Source of the DNA: Saccoglossus kowalevskii
Lineage: Eukaryota > Hemichordata > Enteropneusta > Harrimaniidae
DNA length: 32,651 nt
Reading direction: 5' to 3'
Assembly: GCF_000003605.2 (NCBI RefSeq)
Contig: NW_003107097.1
Location: forward strand, 258,855-291,505
A model generated the notes under the pieces. The model searched no databases and was not told where the DNA came from. It saw only the letters and a program-made list of their open reading frames with translations. This document shows positions 32,241-32,651 of this stretch, in pieces; the first letter of the stretch is position 1; each line of letters begins with the position of its first letter. A program made the position numbers and the translations under genes.

Positions 32241-32394
32241 CAAAATCAGCTTGTGGGGTTTGGACGTAAACACGATACGAATAATATTGACAATGATTGT
32301 TGATAACGGAAACTACTCGATAGATACCCGCTGTGTACAAACAAATAAGCCTGAACAGTTTTAGACCAGTTCACATAGTACGAACTCCCAAATA

Positions 32395-32402
32395 TGACGT
32401 CA
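32395..32402. promoter_or_regulatory. Perfect CRE palindrome TGACGTCA, distal
   Basis: Second full CREB/ATF consensus in the 5' flank, embedded in the longer palindrome TATGACGTCATA. Confidence 0.45.
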
Positions 32403-32600
32403 TACTTTTAAATAACCCCGAAACTGAAATTACAGTTAAAAGGTGGTCTATTGTGGACGGTGAGATATTTTGTTTCAAATTATCAGCATATAAATCTCAA
32501 CTTTTAAAAATAGCATATTTCAAGTTCCGAAAGGAAAAAACAAACATAGTACAGCATTTCATTGCAATTAAACACAAAGTTCAAGTTTAGGTTGTTTCGT

Positions 32601-32651
32601 TATTTTATTTTATTTTATTTTATTTTATTTTATTTTATTTTATTTTATTTT
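32601..32651. repeat. (TTTTA)n microsatellite at the window edge
   Basis: About ten perfect TTTTA units run to the last base, so the array continues outside the window. Confidence 0.95.

Larger units (their letters stand above)
31331..32599 (-). promoter_or_regulatory. 5' leader and promoter region of the CAS gene
   Basis: The DNA upstream of the MAYP start is visibly richer in CG dinucleotides than the intron. On the minus strand a CCAAT box (31917-31913) is followed about 45-50 bp later by a TATATG-like sequence (about 31866-31861), a possible core promoter some 500 bp from the ATG. Further upstream are CREs, a CArG box and a plus-strand CCAAT at 32106-32110. The open plus-strand frame at 32333-32590 has no ATG start and no recognisable domain. 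Transcription start not determinable here. Confidence 0.45.

Noticed and set aside
32333-32590. 85-codon plus-strand frame upstream of the CAS promoter as a divergent gene
   Set aside because: Begins at GTG rather than ATG, shows no known motif and sits next to a microsatellite; not enough to call a gene.
1-32651. tRNA, rRNA, CRISPR arrays or bacterial operon features
   Set aside because: Scanning by eye I found no tRNA T-loop with a foldable body, no regular spaced repeats and no compact gene layout; the window is eukaryotic intron-rich DNA.

Overview
The window looks like chromosomal DNA from an invertebrate animal: it is AT-rich, has large spliceosomal introns and scattered small DNA transposons, and carries one clear gene on the minus strand. 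I cannot name the species. The lack of recognisable vertebrate repeats and the short TTAA/TA-flanked elements fit an invertebrate deuterostome or lophotrochozoan, but that is inference.

The gene is a p130Cas/BCAR1-type CAS-family adaptor (the family of vertebrate BCAR1, NEDD9, EFS and CASS4). Three coding exons can be joined with consensus splice sites, all in phase 0: 31330-31319 (4 codons), 18144-17878 (SH3 exon, 89 codons) and 15331-13133 (732 codons plus TAA), giving 825 residues. The protein has an N-terminal SH3 domain, a substrate domain with YDxP motifs (Crk-type docking sites), a serine-rich four-helix bundle, a PLPNPP plus YDYVHL Src-binding segment and the C-terminal CAS homology domain. 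Everything after the SH3 exon sits in one uninterrupted exon.

Layout on the plus-strand coordinates: 1-10.2 kb is non-coding DNA beyond the 3' end of the gene, rich in small mobile elements (a TA-flanked MITE pair, several TTAA-flanked MITEs, an unnamed dispersed repeat pair and a decayed LINE fragment). 10.2-13.1 kb is possible 3' UTR with several candidate poly(A) signals. 13.1-15.3 kb is the large exon, 15.3-17.9 kb intron 2, 17.9-18.1 kb the SH3 exon, 18.1-31.3 kb intron 1, and 31.3-32.65 kb the first exon, 5' leader and promoter, ending in a TTTTA microsatellite.

The most interesting signal is inside intron 1. Two minus-strand candidates for alternative first coding exons end in GTAAGT or GTGAGT donors in phase 0, so either could splice straight into the SH3 exon: a 40-codon one at 22450-22331 and a 3-codon one at 20911-20903 in an AAGATGGCGG context. 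A perfect CRE (TGACGTCA) lies just upstream of the first and an AP-1 site upstream of the second, while the main 5' flank has two perfect CREs and a CArG box. This suggests an invertebrate CAS gene with several promoters that change only the residues in front of the SH3 domain. It is a prediction from sequence alone.
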